From: Aliamphritea spongicola
GTDB taxonomy: Bacteria; Pseudomonadota; Gammaproteobacteria; Pseudomonadales; Balneatricaceae
Length of the DNA: 64,000 bases
Direction of reading: 5' to 3'
Assembly (NCBI GenBank): GCA_024347235.1
Contig: AP025283.1
Location: 4,712,001 to 4,776,000 of the forward strand
Shown here: positions 40,816-53,488 of the stretch, piece by piece
Numbering within the stretch: position 1 is the stretch's first letter
How the letters are laid out: the number at the start of each line of letters is the position of its first letter
Notes under the pieces: model-generated
Told to the model about the DNA's origin: nothing
Database searches by the model: none
The model's input: only the letters and a program-made list of their open reading frames with translations
Made by a program: the position numbers and the translations under genes

Positions 40816-41309
40816 TTAATAAAGCTCTTTAATAAAGGTCACTTCCGCCAGCCGGTAGCCCTGCCGGGTATAGCTGTCACGGGCCAGATGGTTGTCTGCC
40901 AGCGCCGTCACCAGAATCCGGGCCAGCCCCATATCCCGGCAATGGGCCTCAGCCGCTGCCATCAGCCGGGTCGCAATGCCTTTACCCCGGCATTCCGCAG
41001 CCACACAGAGATCTGTCACCAACCCCAGGTTTTATATTCCGGATACAAATGCAGATCATCCACATGCTCCGACTCAGTGATCACCACCAGAAAACCGCAC
41101 ACCTCTTGCCCCTGCAGTGCCACAAACACCTGACCACCGGACGCTTCACAGGCCCGGCGCAGATAACGGAAATGGCCGGCAGCAACTTCATTACCCGGTG
41201 GCCGGTCGCTGCTGAGCTCCCGCTCATAGTCCTGCAGCACGGCCATCAGAGCGACAACACCGTCATGATGTTCCGCGCCGTAAGCCTGAATTTCAGTTGT
41301 CACTGCCAT
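40816..41309 (-). CDS. GNAT family N-acetyltransferase
   Basis: About 165 residues. Acetyl-CoA fold with beta4 VTDLCVAAECRGKGIATRLMAAAE containing the R-G-K-G-I-A pyrophosphate loop (Q/R-X-X-G-X-G/A), followed by ILVTALADNHLARDSYTRQGY. N-terminal part MAVTTEIQAYGAEHHDGVVALM and GQVFVALQGQEVCGFLVV. Substrate unknown. Frameshift near 41020. Its start overlaps the stop of the DUF3179 gene by 17 bases, so the pair is co-transcribed. Confidence 0.87.
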
Positions 41310-42278
41310 TAAAAACCTCTCCCTGTGGATGAAATGTGTACCAGGCGAACCAGAAACTGTTCACCACGGGTAATTCCTGTTCTGTCCCGGCCAGCCAGAT
41401 CCGGCCGCTGCGCTGTTCCGCATCATAGCGAATGAGCAGTTGCTGTCCGGCAAACGTGTCCCGAACCTCCCCTGAGGCGCCAGCTTTAGCCAGCTCCGCA
41501 AACGGATAGGCCTTGAACTGACCGTTCAGTTCCAGCCCCAGCACCCGCTCTTTCGGGTGATAAGCCTGGCTGAGAAATTCCACCGGGAAATACAGATTCG
41601 TCGACGTATCATAGTCGCCATAAGGTGAACGGTCATAATTTCGGTTAAAGCCGGTCTCCCGGGATAACACCTGCGTTTCAGGATACTGGGCCAGCCAGCT
41701 TTGCCAGGTGGTGTACCAGGACGGCACCATCTGCAGCGCCTGCCCTTTGTACTCCCCGTTACCGCCCGGTTCTGCAGCTGCGACCAGAGTGACTCGGTCT
41801 GGCGGTCATAGAGCAGCACATCACTGTTATAGAGCAAACCGGACACACCGAATGACAACGCGTTTCCCGCAGGGGCCGCCTGATACACAACGCCGGTGCC
41901 GCACAGCGGGCAGTAAGTAATCACCAGTGCATTAACCTGCCCTGAGCCAAAACGGTCATTGACGATTTCATGCCAGTCAAGAATCGCAATGGGGTAGGCT
42001 TTGGCGATGCCGTTATGCACCACGCCCATTACCCGGGCATCCGGGGCCAGCCATCCGGCCGCATCGGCCTGAGTGAAACGGGGATTATCAATGGAGGGAA
42101 TACCGTCCCGGGGTGGGCCTCCGGAGAGAATTTTCCGGCTATCCAGCAGGCTGTCACTAAGGTCAAAACCGTTCAGGGTGCGGGCCTGTAACGGCATGCA
42201 CAAACTGCCGAACAGCACTCCTGTCAGCAAGATCCTGAACCAGAAAAAGCGGTAAAGCGAAGAGATAAATAACGGCAT
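41293..42278 (-). CDS. DUF3179 domain secreted protein
   Basis: About 329 residues. Signal peptide (FFWFRILLTGVLFGSLCMPLQARTL), then the DUF3179 family domain: SGGPPRDGIPSIDNPRF, RVMGVVHNGIAKAYPIAILDWHEIVND, LVITYCPLCGTGVVY with the conserved Cys-Pro-Leu-Cys-Gly, SGLLYNSDVLLYDRQTESLWSQL and RNYDRSPYGDYD. The CPLCGT motif suggests a metal or redox role, but function is not established for the family. One frameshift near 41755. Confidence 0.86.
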
Positions 42279-42343
42279 AGGCTGATCCTCCTCCAGGATC
42301 ATCATATACCGGGCTGCGGCACATGAGTACCGCAGGCAACTGA

Positions 42344-43537
42344 CTACCCGGCTGCGACAGCCCCATCCGGCTGCGGCAGGCGTTCCAGCCACTTCAGCCA
42401 TACCAGCAGCACAGCTCCCAGCAACATCATTCCTGCCGCCAGATAAAGCCCCTGTGCATAACTGCCACTGCCCGCCGCTAACCAGCCGGTAACCGCCGGT
42501 GCAACTATCTGAGCAATCCCGTAAGAAATGGTCATCCGGCCCATCATTTTGGCCGGGCGGGTCGGGTAATAACGGCCGGCCATGGCAAGCACCAGGCTGA
42601 CCATGCCCACAAAGGTGGCACCGAACAGAGCGGCACCGCAGAGGGCAAACCACAGGCTGCTGCCCAGCAGCGGCAGTACAATTCCTACAATCTGCAACAG
42701 ACAGGCCAGCAGCAGGGCATACACATCACCGGTGACCCTGGCGACCCGGTCCCAGATAAAACAGGCCGGCATGGCCCCAATGCCCACCAGCATAAAGGTA
42801 ATACTGCCCTGCCCCTGCATGCCCGGCAGCGCTTCCACGATAGCGCTGATAAAGGTGGCACTCACCGCATAGCCAATACCGGCACAAAAATACGCGGCCA
42901 TAAACACCCAGATGAACAACCGGCCCGGCGGATTATCCGGCATGGGCTGCCCGGTGGTGGTCATACCGCTGGTATCCGGTGCTGGCATCCAGCGCCAGGC
43001 CAGCACAGTTAACACCAGCGCTAGAAGAGTGAGCAGATACCACTGCTGCTGCCAGTCAGCCACACGTACCGTAACCTCCACCAAAATGGCACAACAGGCG
43101 ATGCCCAGCCCGATACCACCAAAGTGAATGCCCAGCTCACCCCGCTGCCCGTTGCGCATCAGCCAGTTGAGCACCAGCCCGGAGCCCAGCAGCATCCCGG
43201 CGGCACTGCTCAGCCCGGCAAAAATCGCGACACAGCCCAGAGCCACAGATTATCCGTCATCCCCATCATCAGGGTGGTCACCACCGCCACCAGCAGGCCA
43301 ATGCGGAACAGCCGGTCTTTCAGCTGCAAGTCACTAATCAGCGAAGCGATCACCGCACCACTGAGATAACCCACATAGTTCAGTGCGGCCAGCCAGCCCC
43401 TGCAGCCAGGCTCAGGTCCGTATGCTGCTGCATAATGCCCAGCAACGGGGTGTAGGCAAACCGTGCCACCCCATGGTAATCACCAGCCCTAACACCCCGG
43501 CAGCCAGTACCCGAAACTTTTCTGAAAACTGCAACAC
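42344..43537 (-). CDS. YbfB/YjiJ family MFS transporter
   Basis: About 398 residues, 12 transmembrane segments in the YbfB/YjiJ style: FRVLAAGVLGLVITMGWHGFAYTPLLGIMQ, LAALNYVGYLSGAVIASLI, IFAGLSSAAGMLLGSGLVLNWL and FVGMVSLVLAMAGRYYPTRPAKMMGRMTISYGIAQIV. Substrate unknown. Start taken as GTG at 43537, seven bases after AGGAG. Frameshifts near 43465, 43400 and 43245. Divergent LysR gene 153 bases away is its likely regulator. Confidence 0.87.
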
Positions 43538-43689
43538 TGACCCACTCCTGTAAAGCCATTCAGCACCGGCAGGATTTGCCCATGCGCGGCATACGGTACA
43601 TAATGCCAACCATCTCAACAAGCGAATCATTTTGATATAAACATTCTGTCTAACAGATATATTGATAATCGAGTAACGAAAAACCGACT

Positions 43690-44559
43690 ATGGACCTGCC
43701 TGCCCTTCATACCTTTATCAGCGTCATTGAACAGGGCGGCATTCTGGCCGCGTCCCGTCATCTCAATACGGTACAGTCCAACGTCACCTCACGGATTAAA
43801 CGGCTCGAAGAAACACTGGATACCCAGCTGTTTTACCGTCAGGGCCGGGGGCTGGTGCTGTCCCCTTCAGGGCAGGTACTGGAAAGCTATGCCCGGCGCA
43901 TGCTGCAACTGGAAATTCAGGCCACCCAGGCGGTCCGGCAGGCGGGCAATCAGAGTGGCGAGCTGCGCATCGGCACCATGGAATCCTTTGCGGCGTTGCG
44001 TCTTTCACCGATTTTGCAGCAACTGCGCCATGACCATCCAGGCCTGCAGCTACAGATCAGCACCAACACCACCGCCGATCTGATACAGGATGTGCTGCAA
44101 CATAAGCTCGACTGCGCCTTTGTGGGTGGTCCGGTAGAGCACCCGGATATTCAGGTCAGTCAGGTAATCGAAGAAGAACTGGTACTGGTAAGCAGTAATC
44201 AGTCCGGCACGCCGGCAATTTCCCAGTTACCGCTGATCCTGTTCAGAGACGGCTGCGCTTACCGTACCCGGGCACTGAACTGGCAACGGCACAGTGGTAA
44301 TCACACACAGCAATTAATGGAAATGGGCAGTCTGGATGGCATTCTCAGTTGCGTCGCTGCCGGCCTTGGTTGCACCCTGCTGCCGGCGGCAGTGGTTGCG
44401 GCCAGCAGTCATCATCCGGCGCTGCACACGGAACAGCTTCCCACCGAACTGGGACGCGTACCGACACTGATGATTCAGCATAAAGATGCGCTACCACTGC
44501 CCGCCCTGAAGGACTTAAGTGTGCAGGTCAGCCAACTGCTATCTGAACAGGCTGTCTGA
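43690..44559 (+). CDS. LysR family transcriptional regulator
   Basis: 289 residues, unbroken. N-terminal winged helix-turn-helix (LHTFISVIEQGGILAASRHLNTVQSNVTSRIKRLEETL, FYRQGRGLVLSPSGQ), then an effector domain (GELRIGTMESFAALRLSPIL, LDCAFVGGPVEHPDI, LILFRDGCAYRTR, GCTLLPAAVV). It resembles regulators found next to YbfB-type exporters. Divergently arranged with that transporter gene. Confidence 0.92.
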   Translation: MDLPALHTFISVIEQGGILAASRHLNTVQSNVTSRIKRLEETLDTQLFYRQGRGLVLSPSGQVLESYARRMLQLEIQATQAVRQAGNQSGELRIGTMESFAALRLSPILQQLRHDHPGLQLQISTNTTADLIQDVLQHKLDCAFVGGPVEHPDIQVSQVIEEELVLVSSNQSGTPAISQLPLILFRDGCAYRTRALNWQRHSGNHTQQLMEMGSLDGILSCVAAGLGCTLLPAAVVAASSHHPALHTEQLPTELGRVPTLMIQHKDALPLPALKDLSVQVSQLLSEQAV

Positions 44560-44583
44560 GTCAGACCGGCAAACCACACCGGC

Positions 44584-45653
44584 TCAGGCCAGTACCGCCA
44601 CACTCTTGATCTGAGCATATACCTGGCTACCCGGATGCAGGTTCAGCTCAGCTGCTGATTTGCGGGTAATCCTCGCCAGAATCAAATCATTCCCTATCCG
44701 TAACCGCACCGTTACCTGCGCGGTACTGGTTTCCGCCAGCGCTTCCACCTGCGCAGGGAAGATGTTCAGAATACTGGTATCACTCTGCCGGTTCAGGGTC
44801 AGGCTGACATCCCGGGCCTGAATCTGCAGACGGGCCCGCTGGCCCTGTGGCATGCGCTCCCCGGCTACTGCAAAACGGCCACCGGAAAACACCAAATAGC
44901 TCAGGTCGTAAGCACCGTCCCGGCCTGCCACCACCGCCTCAATGACAGTTTCCGCATCCGGCCCCTGAGCCAGCGGCATATCCAGGCTGGTAAATACCGT
45001 TTCCAGCGGGCCTTCAGCAACCGCACGGCCGGCCTGCATCATCACCAGATGGTCCGCCAGACGGGCCACTTCATCCCGGAGTGACTCACGTACAGTAAAG
45101 GAATATCCAGCTGCTGATGGAGGTTTTCCAGATAGGGCAGAATTTCCTGCTTACGGGCATCATCCAGCGCCGCCATGGGTTCATCCAGTAACAGCACCTG
45201 CGGGCTTACCGCCAGTGCCCGGGCAATGGCCACCCGCTGCTGCTCACCGCCGGATAACTGATAAGGCTGACGTTTCAGCAGATGACCGATCCCCAGCAGC
45301 TCAACAGCCGCATCCAGCGAAATGGTTTTATCACCGTCAGGCTTACTGCGCTTCAGGCCAAATTCGATATTCTTCTGCACACTCAGGTGCTCAAACAGGC
45401 TGGGTTCCTGAAACACATAGCCGATCGGCCGTTTGTGCACCGCCAGCCGGGTACGGCTGTCCTGCCAGACCTGATCATTCACCCGCAGCTCACCCTGTGC
45501 CTGCGGCTCCAGCCCGGCGACTGCCCGTAACAAAGTTGTTTTACCGCAACCTGAAGGCCCGAAAATGGCCGTAACGCCTTTGGCAGGTAGCTGCAGATCC
45601 ACATCCAGATCAAACTCACCGCGGCTCAGCTGAAAACGCGCCTGAATACTCAT
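44584..45653 (-). CDS. modC: Molybdate ABC transporter ATP-binding protein
   Basis: About 357 residues. ABC domain with Walker [15 protein letters not shown]-loop YVFQEPSLF, signature [16 protein letters not shown] and Walker [13 protein letters not shown]. After repair of a frameshift near 45075 ([19 protein letters not shown]), a C-terminal MOP/TOBE molybdate-binding domain follows ([42 protein letters not shown]). The MOP domain separates ModC from other ABC ATPases. Its ATG overlaps the modB stop by 4 bases. Confidence 0.93.
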
Positions 45654-46330
45654 AAGCGCACCACCATAAAACGACGGTTCAAGGCATACACGGCCATCAG
45701 CATGACAAATGACAGGGCCAGCAAACCACCGGACAACCAGTGGGCCTGACCGTACTCCAGCGCTTCAACATGGTCATAAATAGCGATAGAAACCACCTGG
45801 GTTTCGCCGGGAATATTACCGCCAATCATCAGCACCACACCGAACTCACCCAGAGTATGGGCAAAGCCAAGCACTGCGGCGGTCAGAAACCCCGGCCGTG
45901 CCAGCGGTACTGCCACACTAAAGAAGCGGTCCAGCGGCGCCGCCCGTAAGGTAGCTGCCACTTCCATCGGCCGGCAACCAATGGCCCGGAAGGCGTTCTG
46001 CAGTGGCTGCACCACAAAGGGCAGGGAATAAAATACCGAACCGATCACCAGCCCGGTAAAGCTGAAAGGTAGCGGATCACCTCCCATGGATTTCACCAGA
46101 CTGCCCACCGGACCATCCGGGGCCAGCGCCAGCAACAGATAAAAACCCAGTACGGTGGGCGGTAATACCAGCGGCAGGGCGACAACCGCTTCTATGAGGA
46201 ATTTGTAACGCCAGCGGCTGCGGGCCAGCCACCAGGCAAAAGGCGTTCCGACCAACAGCAGAATCAGGGTGGTCACCCCCGCCAGCTGTAAGGTAATCAG
46301 TAACGCATCAAGGTCTTGTTGAGTCAGCAT
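45650..46330 (-). CDS. modB: Molybdate ABC transporter permease
   Basis: 226 residues, unbroken. Five or six transmembrane helices with the ABC permease EAA-like loop [22 protein letters not shown]. Also [34 protein letters not shown] and [21 protein letters not shown], all typical of ModB. It couples to ModA outside and ModC inside. Starts at the ATG that overlaps the modA TAA by one base (TAATG). Confidence 0.95.
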   Translation of the reverse strand: MLTQQDLDALLITLQLAGVTTLILLLVGTPFAWWLARSRWRYKFLIEAVVALPLVLPPTVLGFYLLLALAPDGPVGSLVKSMGGDPLPFSFTGLVIGSVFYSLPFVVQPLQNAFRAIGCRPMEVAATLRAAPLDRFFSVAVPLARPGFLTAAVLGFAHTLGEFGVVLMIGGNIPGETQVVSIAIYDHVEALEYGQAHWLSGGLLALSFVMLMAVYALNRRFMVVRL

Positions 46331-47090
46331 TATTGGCCATCATCTGTGGCACTGTCATAACCGAAACGGCTGATGATCTCAGTGCCTGCCGGGCTTTGCA
46401 CAAACTGCATAAACTGCTGTGCGGCCGGCGTATCTTTATAATACCGCCTGCTGGCGGATCGGTGTATAGCTGTTCTGGTCCGGTAACCACTGGGAGCCGC
46501 CGGCATCCGGTAAGGCTTTCAGCTGTGAATAGGCAACAAACCCCAGCTGGGCATTACCACTGCGGACAAACTGAAACGTCTGGCCGATGTTCTCCCCCGC
46601 ACTGCACGGCTTCGCAACCCGGGCCATACCCCCGCCTGCTCCATCACCTCCTGTGCTGCACGGCCATAAGGCGCCAGCTTAGGGTTGGCCATCGCCAGAT
46701 GACGAAATGCTTCGGATTGCAGCACCTGTCCCTGTGGATCAATCAGGCTGGCATCCGGGCTCCACAGCACCAGCTTGCCGGTAGCATAGGTAAAACGGCT
46801 GCCAGGCACCGCAATACCTTCTTTCTCGAGCAGTTGCGGCCGCTTGGTATCCGCCGCAAAAACACATCAAAAGGCGCGCCGTGTTTAATCTGCGCGTAGT
46901 GTTTACCGGTGGAACCGAAAATCAGCTTGGTGCTATGACCACTGTCCGCCGTAAAGCGTTCCGCCAATGCTTCCATTGCAGCAATAAAATTACTCGCCAC
47001 AGCAATACGGACTTCCGCCGCGCCGGCATTTGCCGCCAGCAGCAGACTGCATCCCAGAAACACACTTCGCAGCAGCACTTTCATTGTCAT
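46330..47090 (-). CDS. modA: Molybdate-binding protein
   Basis: About 253 residues. Signal peptide ([19 protein letters not shown]). Mature start [17 protein letters not shown], then [26 protein letters not shown], in which the ligand serine/threonine loops of ModA are visible, plus [51 protein letters not shown]. Frameshifts near 46860, 46615 and 46435. First gene of modABC. An inverted repeat CGTCAT-N9-ATGACG upstream may be the operator. Confidence 0.92.
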
Positions 47091-47113
47091 TCACGCCTAT
47101 TTGAACAGATATC

Positions 47114-47134
47114 CGTCATCTTACAGTTATGACG
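47114..47134 (-). promoter_or_regulatory. Inverted repeat upstream of modA
   Basis: CGTCAT (47114-47119) and ATGACG (47129-47134) separated by 9 bases, 24 bases before the modA start. A site of ModE-like control is possible, but the sequence does not match the classical ModE box closely. Confidence 0.4.
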
Positions 47135-47222
47135 ATTTTATAGCAGATCGGGCCAGCCAGTGGCAGCAGAATTGCCCCGCAACCGGGGCACATTGATAAC
47201 TCAGATCAGATTTACCGCAAAA

Positions 47223-47763
47223 TCAGAACGACGGCGGTGTGTGAGCACTGACAATCCGGCACTGTTTATTGGTTTTATTACGGAAACGGTGGGGAATTTT
47301 TGTCTGGAAGTTATAGCTGTCACCCTGCTCCAGATTGAAGACTTCACCGCCAACGGTCAGCTCAATCTTCCCTTCAATCACCGTACCGGCTTCTTCGCCT
47401 TCATGCTCCATCAGTTCAGTACCGGTATCCGCACCCGGCTCGTAACATTCGATGAAGAATGCCAGGGTCCGTTTGTTATCCGGATTACCCACCAGCTTCC
47501 AGTGGATATCATCGGTGCCCATATCGATCAGTTCATCAGGGCGATAAACCACCTGCCGTTTGGCTTCAATATCGGCGGTAAAAACTCAGTGACCGTCATC
47601 GGAATGCCGCTGAGAATTTTCTTCAGCGAGGCCACAGACGGGCTGACCGCATTACGCTCGATCATCGAAATAGTGCTGTTAGTTAAGCCAACACGTTTCG
47701 CCAGCTCGCGCTGGGAAAGCCCATAAATCTGGCGGATTTTTTTAACCGGTCACCTACTTCCAC
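47223..47763 (-). CDS. HTH-XRE/cupin transcriptional regulator (PuuR-like)
   Basis: About 181 residues. N-terminal XRE helix-turn-helix (VGDRLKKIRQIYGLSQRELAKRVGLTNSTISMIERN) and C-terminal cupin domain (MEHEGEEAGTVIEGKIELTVGGEVFNLEQGDSYNF, IPHRFRNKT). This is the architecture of PuuR, repressor of putrescine use. GTG at 47763 is taken as start because the nearby ATG at 47767 is out of frame. Two frameshifts: near 47740 in a seven-T run and near 47580. It lies beside the putrescine oxidase gene, and TGATCA sites in front of puuA are likely targets. Confidence 0.87.
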
Positions 47764-47863
47764 GCATTTACCTTTCGTTGACAGCTCGTTTGAGCAGCAT
47801 TGTATCAGCAGACGGCACACGAATGCAGACCCACATACGCCGTGCCGTCCCAAAGCATGACGC

Positions 47864-49149
47864 TTAACGCAGCTTTTCCAGCATGCCGTAGTACCACATC
47901 CCTGCGGCCATCATCTGGCCACTGACCCATTCACCAAATGGCAAACGGATATGGCTGATGTCGGCAAAGACATCAAACTTCTCCATGGATCCGGCAACCG
48001 CATCCCCCATAATTTCCGCAATGATGTGGGTTAGGCCGATGCCGTGGCCGGAATATCCTTGCGCGTAATAGACGTTATCCGACAGCTTACCCAGCTGCGG
48101 AATCCGGTTGACCACAATGCCCATCATGCCACTCCAGGCATATTCGATCTCCACACCTTTTAAGCGGGGAAGGTCTTTTCAATGCCTGGGCGCAGCTCCG
48201 CACGGATATCCCGGGACTCCCGGCCGGAATAGTTTGCGCCGCCGCCGAACATCAGCCGCTTGTCGGCGGTCAGGCGGTAATAATCCAGCACGAAACGGCA
48301 GTCATACACCGCCAAATCTTTCGGGTTTATCTGGCTGGCGACCTCGTCCCCCAAGGGTTTGGTCACCACGTTGCCACCGCAGGCTGGAATGATCATGCCT
48401 TTCATCTTCATTCCCCGAGACGGTGGTAGGCATTGCCCGCCAGAATCACCGACTTGGCGGTCACCTTACCCTGTTCCGTAATCACCGCCGGCGTTGCACC
48501 GTGCTGAATATCCAGCACCTTTGAATTTTCAAAAATCAGCGCCCCCATAGACTCGGCCGCCCGGGCCTCGCCGATACACAGGTTCAGGGAATGCAGGTGC
48601 ATATTGCGAGTATTCAGCACCCCGCCGTGGTAAATATCGGTTTCCAGATAGTCAGGAATCTGTGCGGCTGACAGCAGGGTGACATCATCCCCATGCCCCG
48701 CTCCACCGCTTCGTTATAACTTTCTTCCAGTTCCTGCATATGAGAAGGCTTATAGGCAGTGTGCAGATGCCCGTGCTTAAGGTCACACTGGATACCGTAT
48801 TTTTCCACCCGGGACTTAATGATTTCATGGCCCCGCCAGCGCAGGTTCCAGACAAAGTCTTCCCCGCCTTACCCATTTTCGGTACCAGTTGTTTCAGCAA
48901 AGCTTTGTCACCGGACAGCGACCCGGTGACCTGACCACCGTTGCGGCCGGTTGCTCCCCAGCCAATTTTATTCGCTTCAATAATGGCCACTTTGTAGCCT
49001 TTTTCCGCCAGCTCAACCGCGGTTGCCACACCGGTAAATCCGCCTCCGACGATCGCCACATCCACCTGATGCTCACCTTCCAACCGGGGATAGTCGGTGG
49101 TCCCGTTCAGGGAATTCGCGTAGTAATTATCACAGTATTGCGCCTGCAT
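47864..49149 (-). CDS. puuB: FAD-dependent oxidoreductase (gamma-glutamylputrescine oxidase-like)
   Basis: About 429 residues. N-terminal FAD-binding Rossmann motif (VDVAIVGGGFTGVATAVELAEKGY) and ANKIGWGATGRNGGQ, the DAO-family pattern. Later GGVLNTRNMHLHSLNLCIG, FGGGANYSGRESRDI, and the C-terminal flavin loop YAQGYSGHGIGLTHIIAEI. This fits PuuB, which oxidises gamma-glutamylputrescine. The substrate is assigned by context: next to puuA, a PuuR-like regulator and potFGHI. Frameshifts near 48860, 48690, 48410 and 48165. Confidence 0.85.
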
Positions 49150-49346
49150 CTGCTCTCTCCGAAGTAACGTGTTATAGCCGGCTGAAGTGAATTTTGCACA
49201 ATCTTCTGCCCGGCACGCCATGAACAGAAAACAACAAAAAGGCCTATTTAAGCCCTGCAAAAACAGTGATCTATCTAAAAACTTACTAACACATTGATTA
49301 AATTAAGATTTACAGAAAAATCACCTTTAAAAACAGCCACACCAAG

Positions 49347-49479
49347 TGATCATTTTTTGATCATATTATGGATATAAAGGCCTTTAGACAATAGTATTGT
49401 AAAAAATATGATCAATTTTCTCTTGACTCATACCCACCAAAAACCTAATTTAATACCCAGTTGAACATTATATTGATCA
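49347..49479 (+). promoter_or_regulatory. puuA control region with four TGATCA sites
   Basis: TGATCA occurs at 49347-49352, 49358-49363, 49409-49414 and 49474-49479. The first two sit five bases apart, and AAGTGATCA at the left is mirrored by TGATCACTT at the right. They flank a sigma70-type promoter with -35 TTGACT (49423-49428), a 17-base spacer and -10 TAATTT (49446-49451). The layout suggests repression by the neighbouring cupin-HTH regulator (inference). The 49150-49548 region holds no gene and also has to carry the puuB promoter. Confidence 0.68.
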
Positions 49480-49548
49480 CTTGCATAAAACCCGACGCAC
49501 TTAATAACAGGTTTCCGGGCCACGCAGTACAAAAACAAAAGGCATCCC

Positions 49549-50935
49549 ATGTCCGAGCAATCACAGAATCACAGTCACCAACACCCTGCCACCGCCGCCC
49601 TGCTGGATAAGCACCCTGAAATTAAAGCTGTGGATTTACTCATCAGCGATCTGAACGGCGTCACCCGGGGCAAGCGCATTGAATGCAGTGCACTGGACCA
49701 TGCAATGGAAGACGGCGTTAGTCTGCCGGCCTCCCTGTTTTCACTGGATATCACCGGTAAAACGGTAGAAGACTGTGGGCTGGGCCTGCATATCGGCGAA
49801 CCGGACAGGCTGTGCCTGCTCAACCCTGAGAGCCTGACACTGGCACCCTGGCAGCGCCGCCCGACCGCTCAGGCACTGATGAGCATGTACGAGCCGGATG
49901 GCCAGCCTTACTTTGCCGACCCCGCCACGTGCTGAGCAACATCACCAAACGCCTGACGGATATGGGGCTGACCCCGGTGGTTGCAGTAGAGCTGGAGTTT
50001 TATCTGGTTGATCCCAAGCGTGATAGCAAGGGCTTCCCCTGCCACCGATCTCTCCCCGTACCGGCCAGCGTGAAGAACACACCCAGGTGTACTCAGTAAA
50101 CATTCTTGATGAATACAGCGAATTCCTTGAAGACATCGCCAACTACACCGCCGCGCAGAATATTCCGGCGGATACCGCCGTGGCCGAATATGCGCCGGGC
50201 CAGTTCGAAATCAACCTCAAGCATCAGGATGATCCGCTGGCAGCCTGCGATAACGCCATCCTGCTCAAGCGGGTGATTAAAGCCGTCGCCGAAAAACACG
50301 GTATGGAAGCTTCATTCATGGCCAAGCCATACGAAGAGGAAGCCGGCAGCGGCACCCATATTCACGTCAGTCTGGTGGATGAAGCGGGTAACAATGTACT
50401 GGCCGAAGAAGGCCGAGAGTACAGCCAGACAATGGAACATGCCATCGCCGGCCTGCTGGAATTCATGCCAGCCTCCATGGCGTTTTTCTGTCCGAACGTA
50501 AACTCCTACCGCCGCATGCGCCCGGAATATTACGTGCCAATGGCCCCTAACTGGGGTGTGGATAACCGCACCACATCACTGCGGATTCCTGCCAGCGGCA
50601 ACAGCGCCAAACGGATTGAGCACCGGGTTTCCGGCGCGGATGCCAACCCTTATCTGGTCATGGCATCCATTCTGGCCGGTATTCACTACGGCGTGAGCCA
50701 GGCTCAGGCGCCGGCGAAACCGCGCATCGAAGGCAACGCCTTTGCTCAGGACGGTGTCGGCCTGCCAACCCGGATGCATGACGCCCTGCAACAGATGCAG
50801 GACAGCAACCTGCTACGCGAATACTTCACCCCGGAATTTCTGGATTTATACATTGTTTGCAAACGCGAAGAATTGTCTGAGTTTGAGCGTCATGTCACGG
50901 CGCTCGAAAGCCAGTGGTTTCTGACCACGGTGTAA
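49549..50935 (+). CDS. puuA: Gamma-glutamylputrescine synthetase (glutamine synthetase family)
   Basis: About 463 residues. Begins with a His-rich leader (SQNHSHQHPATAALL), then the glutamine synthetase fold: VDLLISDLNGVTRGKRI, VVAVELEFYLVDP with metal-binding Glu residues, YAPGQFEINLKHQDDPLAACD, FMAKPYEEEAGSGTHIHVSL with the catalytic His, NSYRRMRPEYYVPMAPNWGVDNR, and RIEHRVSGADANPYLVMAS. This matches PuuA, which ligates glutamate to putrescine with ATP. Followed by potF, so import and first step are encoded together. Frameshifts near 49930 and 50040. Confidence 0.92.
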
Positions 50936-50982
50936 TTACCTTAACCGGCCCGCGGTACCTCACCGCGGCAACCGGATGTTAA

Positions 50983-52127
<1,145 letters not shown>

Positions 52128-52136
52128 TCACCGTCG

Positions 52137-52221
52137 GTCACCGGCAGTACTGCTGCCGGTGACACCCGATGGATAAACCTTTGTCATGACCGTCATCGGC
52201 AGACATAACAAAGGTTTATCC
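52137..52221 (+). promoter_or_regulatory. Two stem-loops between potF and potG
   Basis: First, GTCACCGGCAG / CTGCCGGTGAC with a 5-base loop (52137-52163). Second, a perfect 14-bp stem GGATAAACCTTTGT (52171-52184) / ACAAAGGTTTATCC (52208-52221) with a 23-base loop. Neither has a T-run, so they likely act in mRNA processing or stability, giving more PotF than PotGHI. The outer arms GGATAAACC/GGTTTATCC also occur in the hairpin at 57281. Confidence 0.6.
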
Positions 52222-52310
52222 ATTAACCGTGAGAAGCTGGTACCGCGCAGGCCCAGAGCCCGCCGTGCCATTGTCATCAATAATTATAAGACGTCATCGG
52301 AGGCCTCCCC

Positions 52311-53488
52311 ATGACACACGCGCAACGCATCGATACCGACGGCACTGAACAGCCGAATATCGCCCCTGTGGACCAGATACCTGCCTGGAAACAGGACGGC
52401 GCCCAGCCATTCCTGCGGATTGAAAACATCACCAAGAAGTTTGGTGACTTTACCGCCGTGGACAACATCTCGCTGGATATCTACAAGAACGAACTGTTCT
52501 GTCTGCTGGGCGGCTCCGGTTCCGGTAAGAGTACCCTGTTGCGCATGCTGGCCGGTTTTGAGACACCTACCTCCGGTAAGATCATCATCGACGGCGTGGA
52601 CATGTCCGGCATTCAGCCGTGGAAGCGGCCAGTGAATATGATGTTTCAGTCTTACGCGCTGTTCCCGCACCTGAGCGTGGAAGAGAACGTGGCCTTTGGT
52701 CTGAAGCGTGAAGGGGTGCCCCGTGCAGAAGTGCGCGAGCGGGTTGCTCAGATGCTGGAACTGGTACAGATGGGCCACCTGAACAAGCGTAAACCGCATC
52801 AGCTATCCGGCGGTCAGCGTCAGCGGATCGCCCTGGCCCGTTCCTGATCAAACAGCCAAAACTGTTATTGCTGGATGAGCCTCTGGGTGCGCTGGATAAA
52901 AAGCTCCGGGAAGAGACCCAGTTTGAGCTGATTAATATTCAGGAAAAACTCGGCGTAACTTTCGTGGTGGTGACCCACGACCAGGAAGAGGCCATGACCC
53001 TGTCGACCCGCATCGGCGTTATGGATCAGGGCAAGATCGTCCAGACCGCTGAACCTCACGACGTGTACGAATACCCGAACAGCCGCTTCGTGGCAGAGTT
53101 CATCGGTTCGGTGAACATGTTCGAAGGCAAGGTCATCGAAGATGAGCCGGACAGTGTGCGAATTCACTCCAAAGAAGCCGGCGGCGAGCTGTACGTGGAT
53201 CACGGCATTAGCTGTGCGCCGAACCAGAAAGTCTTTGTGGCCCTGCGCCCGGAGAAGATCAAGGTCAGCCGCCGTAAGCCGGACCAGGACGTTAACTGCA
53301 TTGTCGGCACCATCGAAGAAATCGCCTACATGGGCAGCATGTCCGTATTCCGCATTCGCCTGCCGAGCGGCAAAGAAGTGCGGGTTACCCAGCCAAACTT
53401 CTCCCGCAACATGGGCGAACGCTTCACCTGGGAAGATCAGGTCTACCTGTCCTGGAACGCTGACAGCAGCGTGGTACTGACCTCATGA
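52311..53488 (+). CDS. potG: Putrescine ABC transporter ATP-binding protein
   Basis: About 392 residues. Walker A LLGGSGSGKSTLLRMLAG, Q-loop MMFQSYALFPHLSV, signature QLSGGQRQRIALARS, Walker B KLLLLDEPLGALD, His switch VVVTHDQEEAMTLS, and a C-terminal TOBE-type regulatory domain (VFVALRPEKIKVSRR, GTIEEIAYMGSMSVFRIRLP). It energises putrescine import. Frameshift near 52847, within the signature-to-Walker B stretch. Its stop overlaps the potH start (GTGGTACTGACCTCATGAAC), implying coupled translation. Confidence 0.94.
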
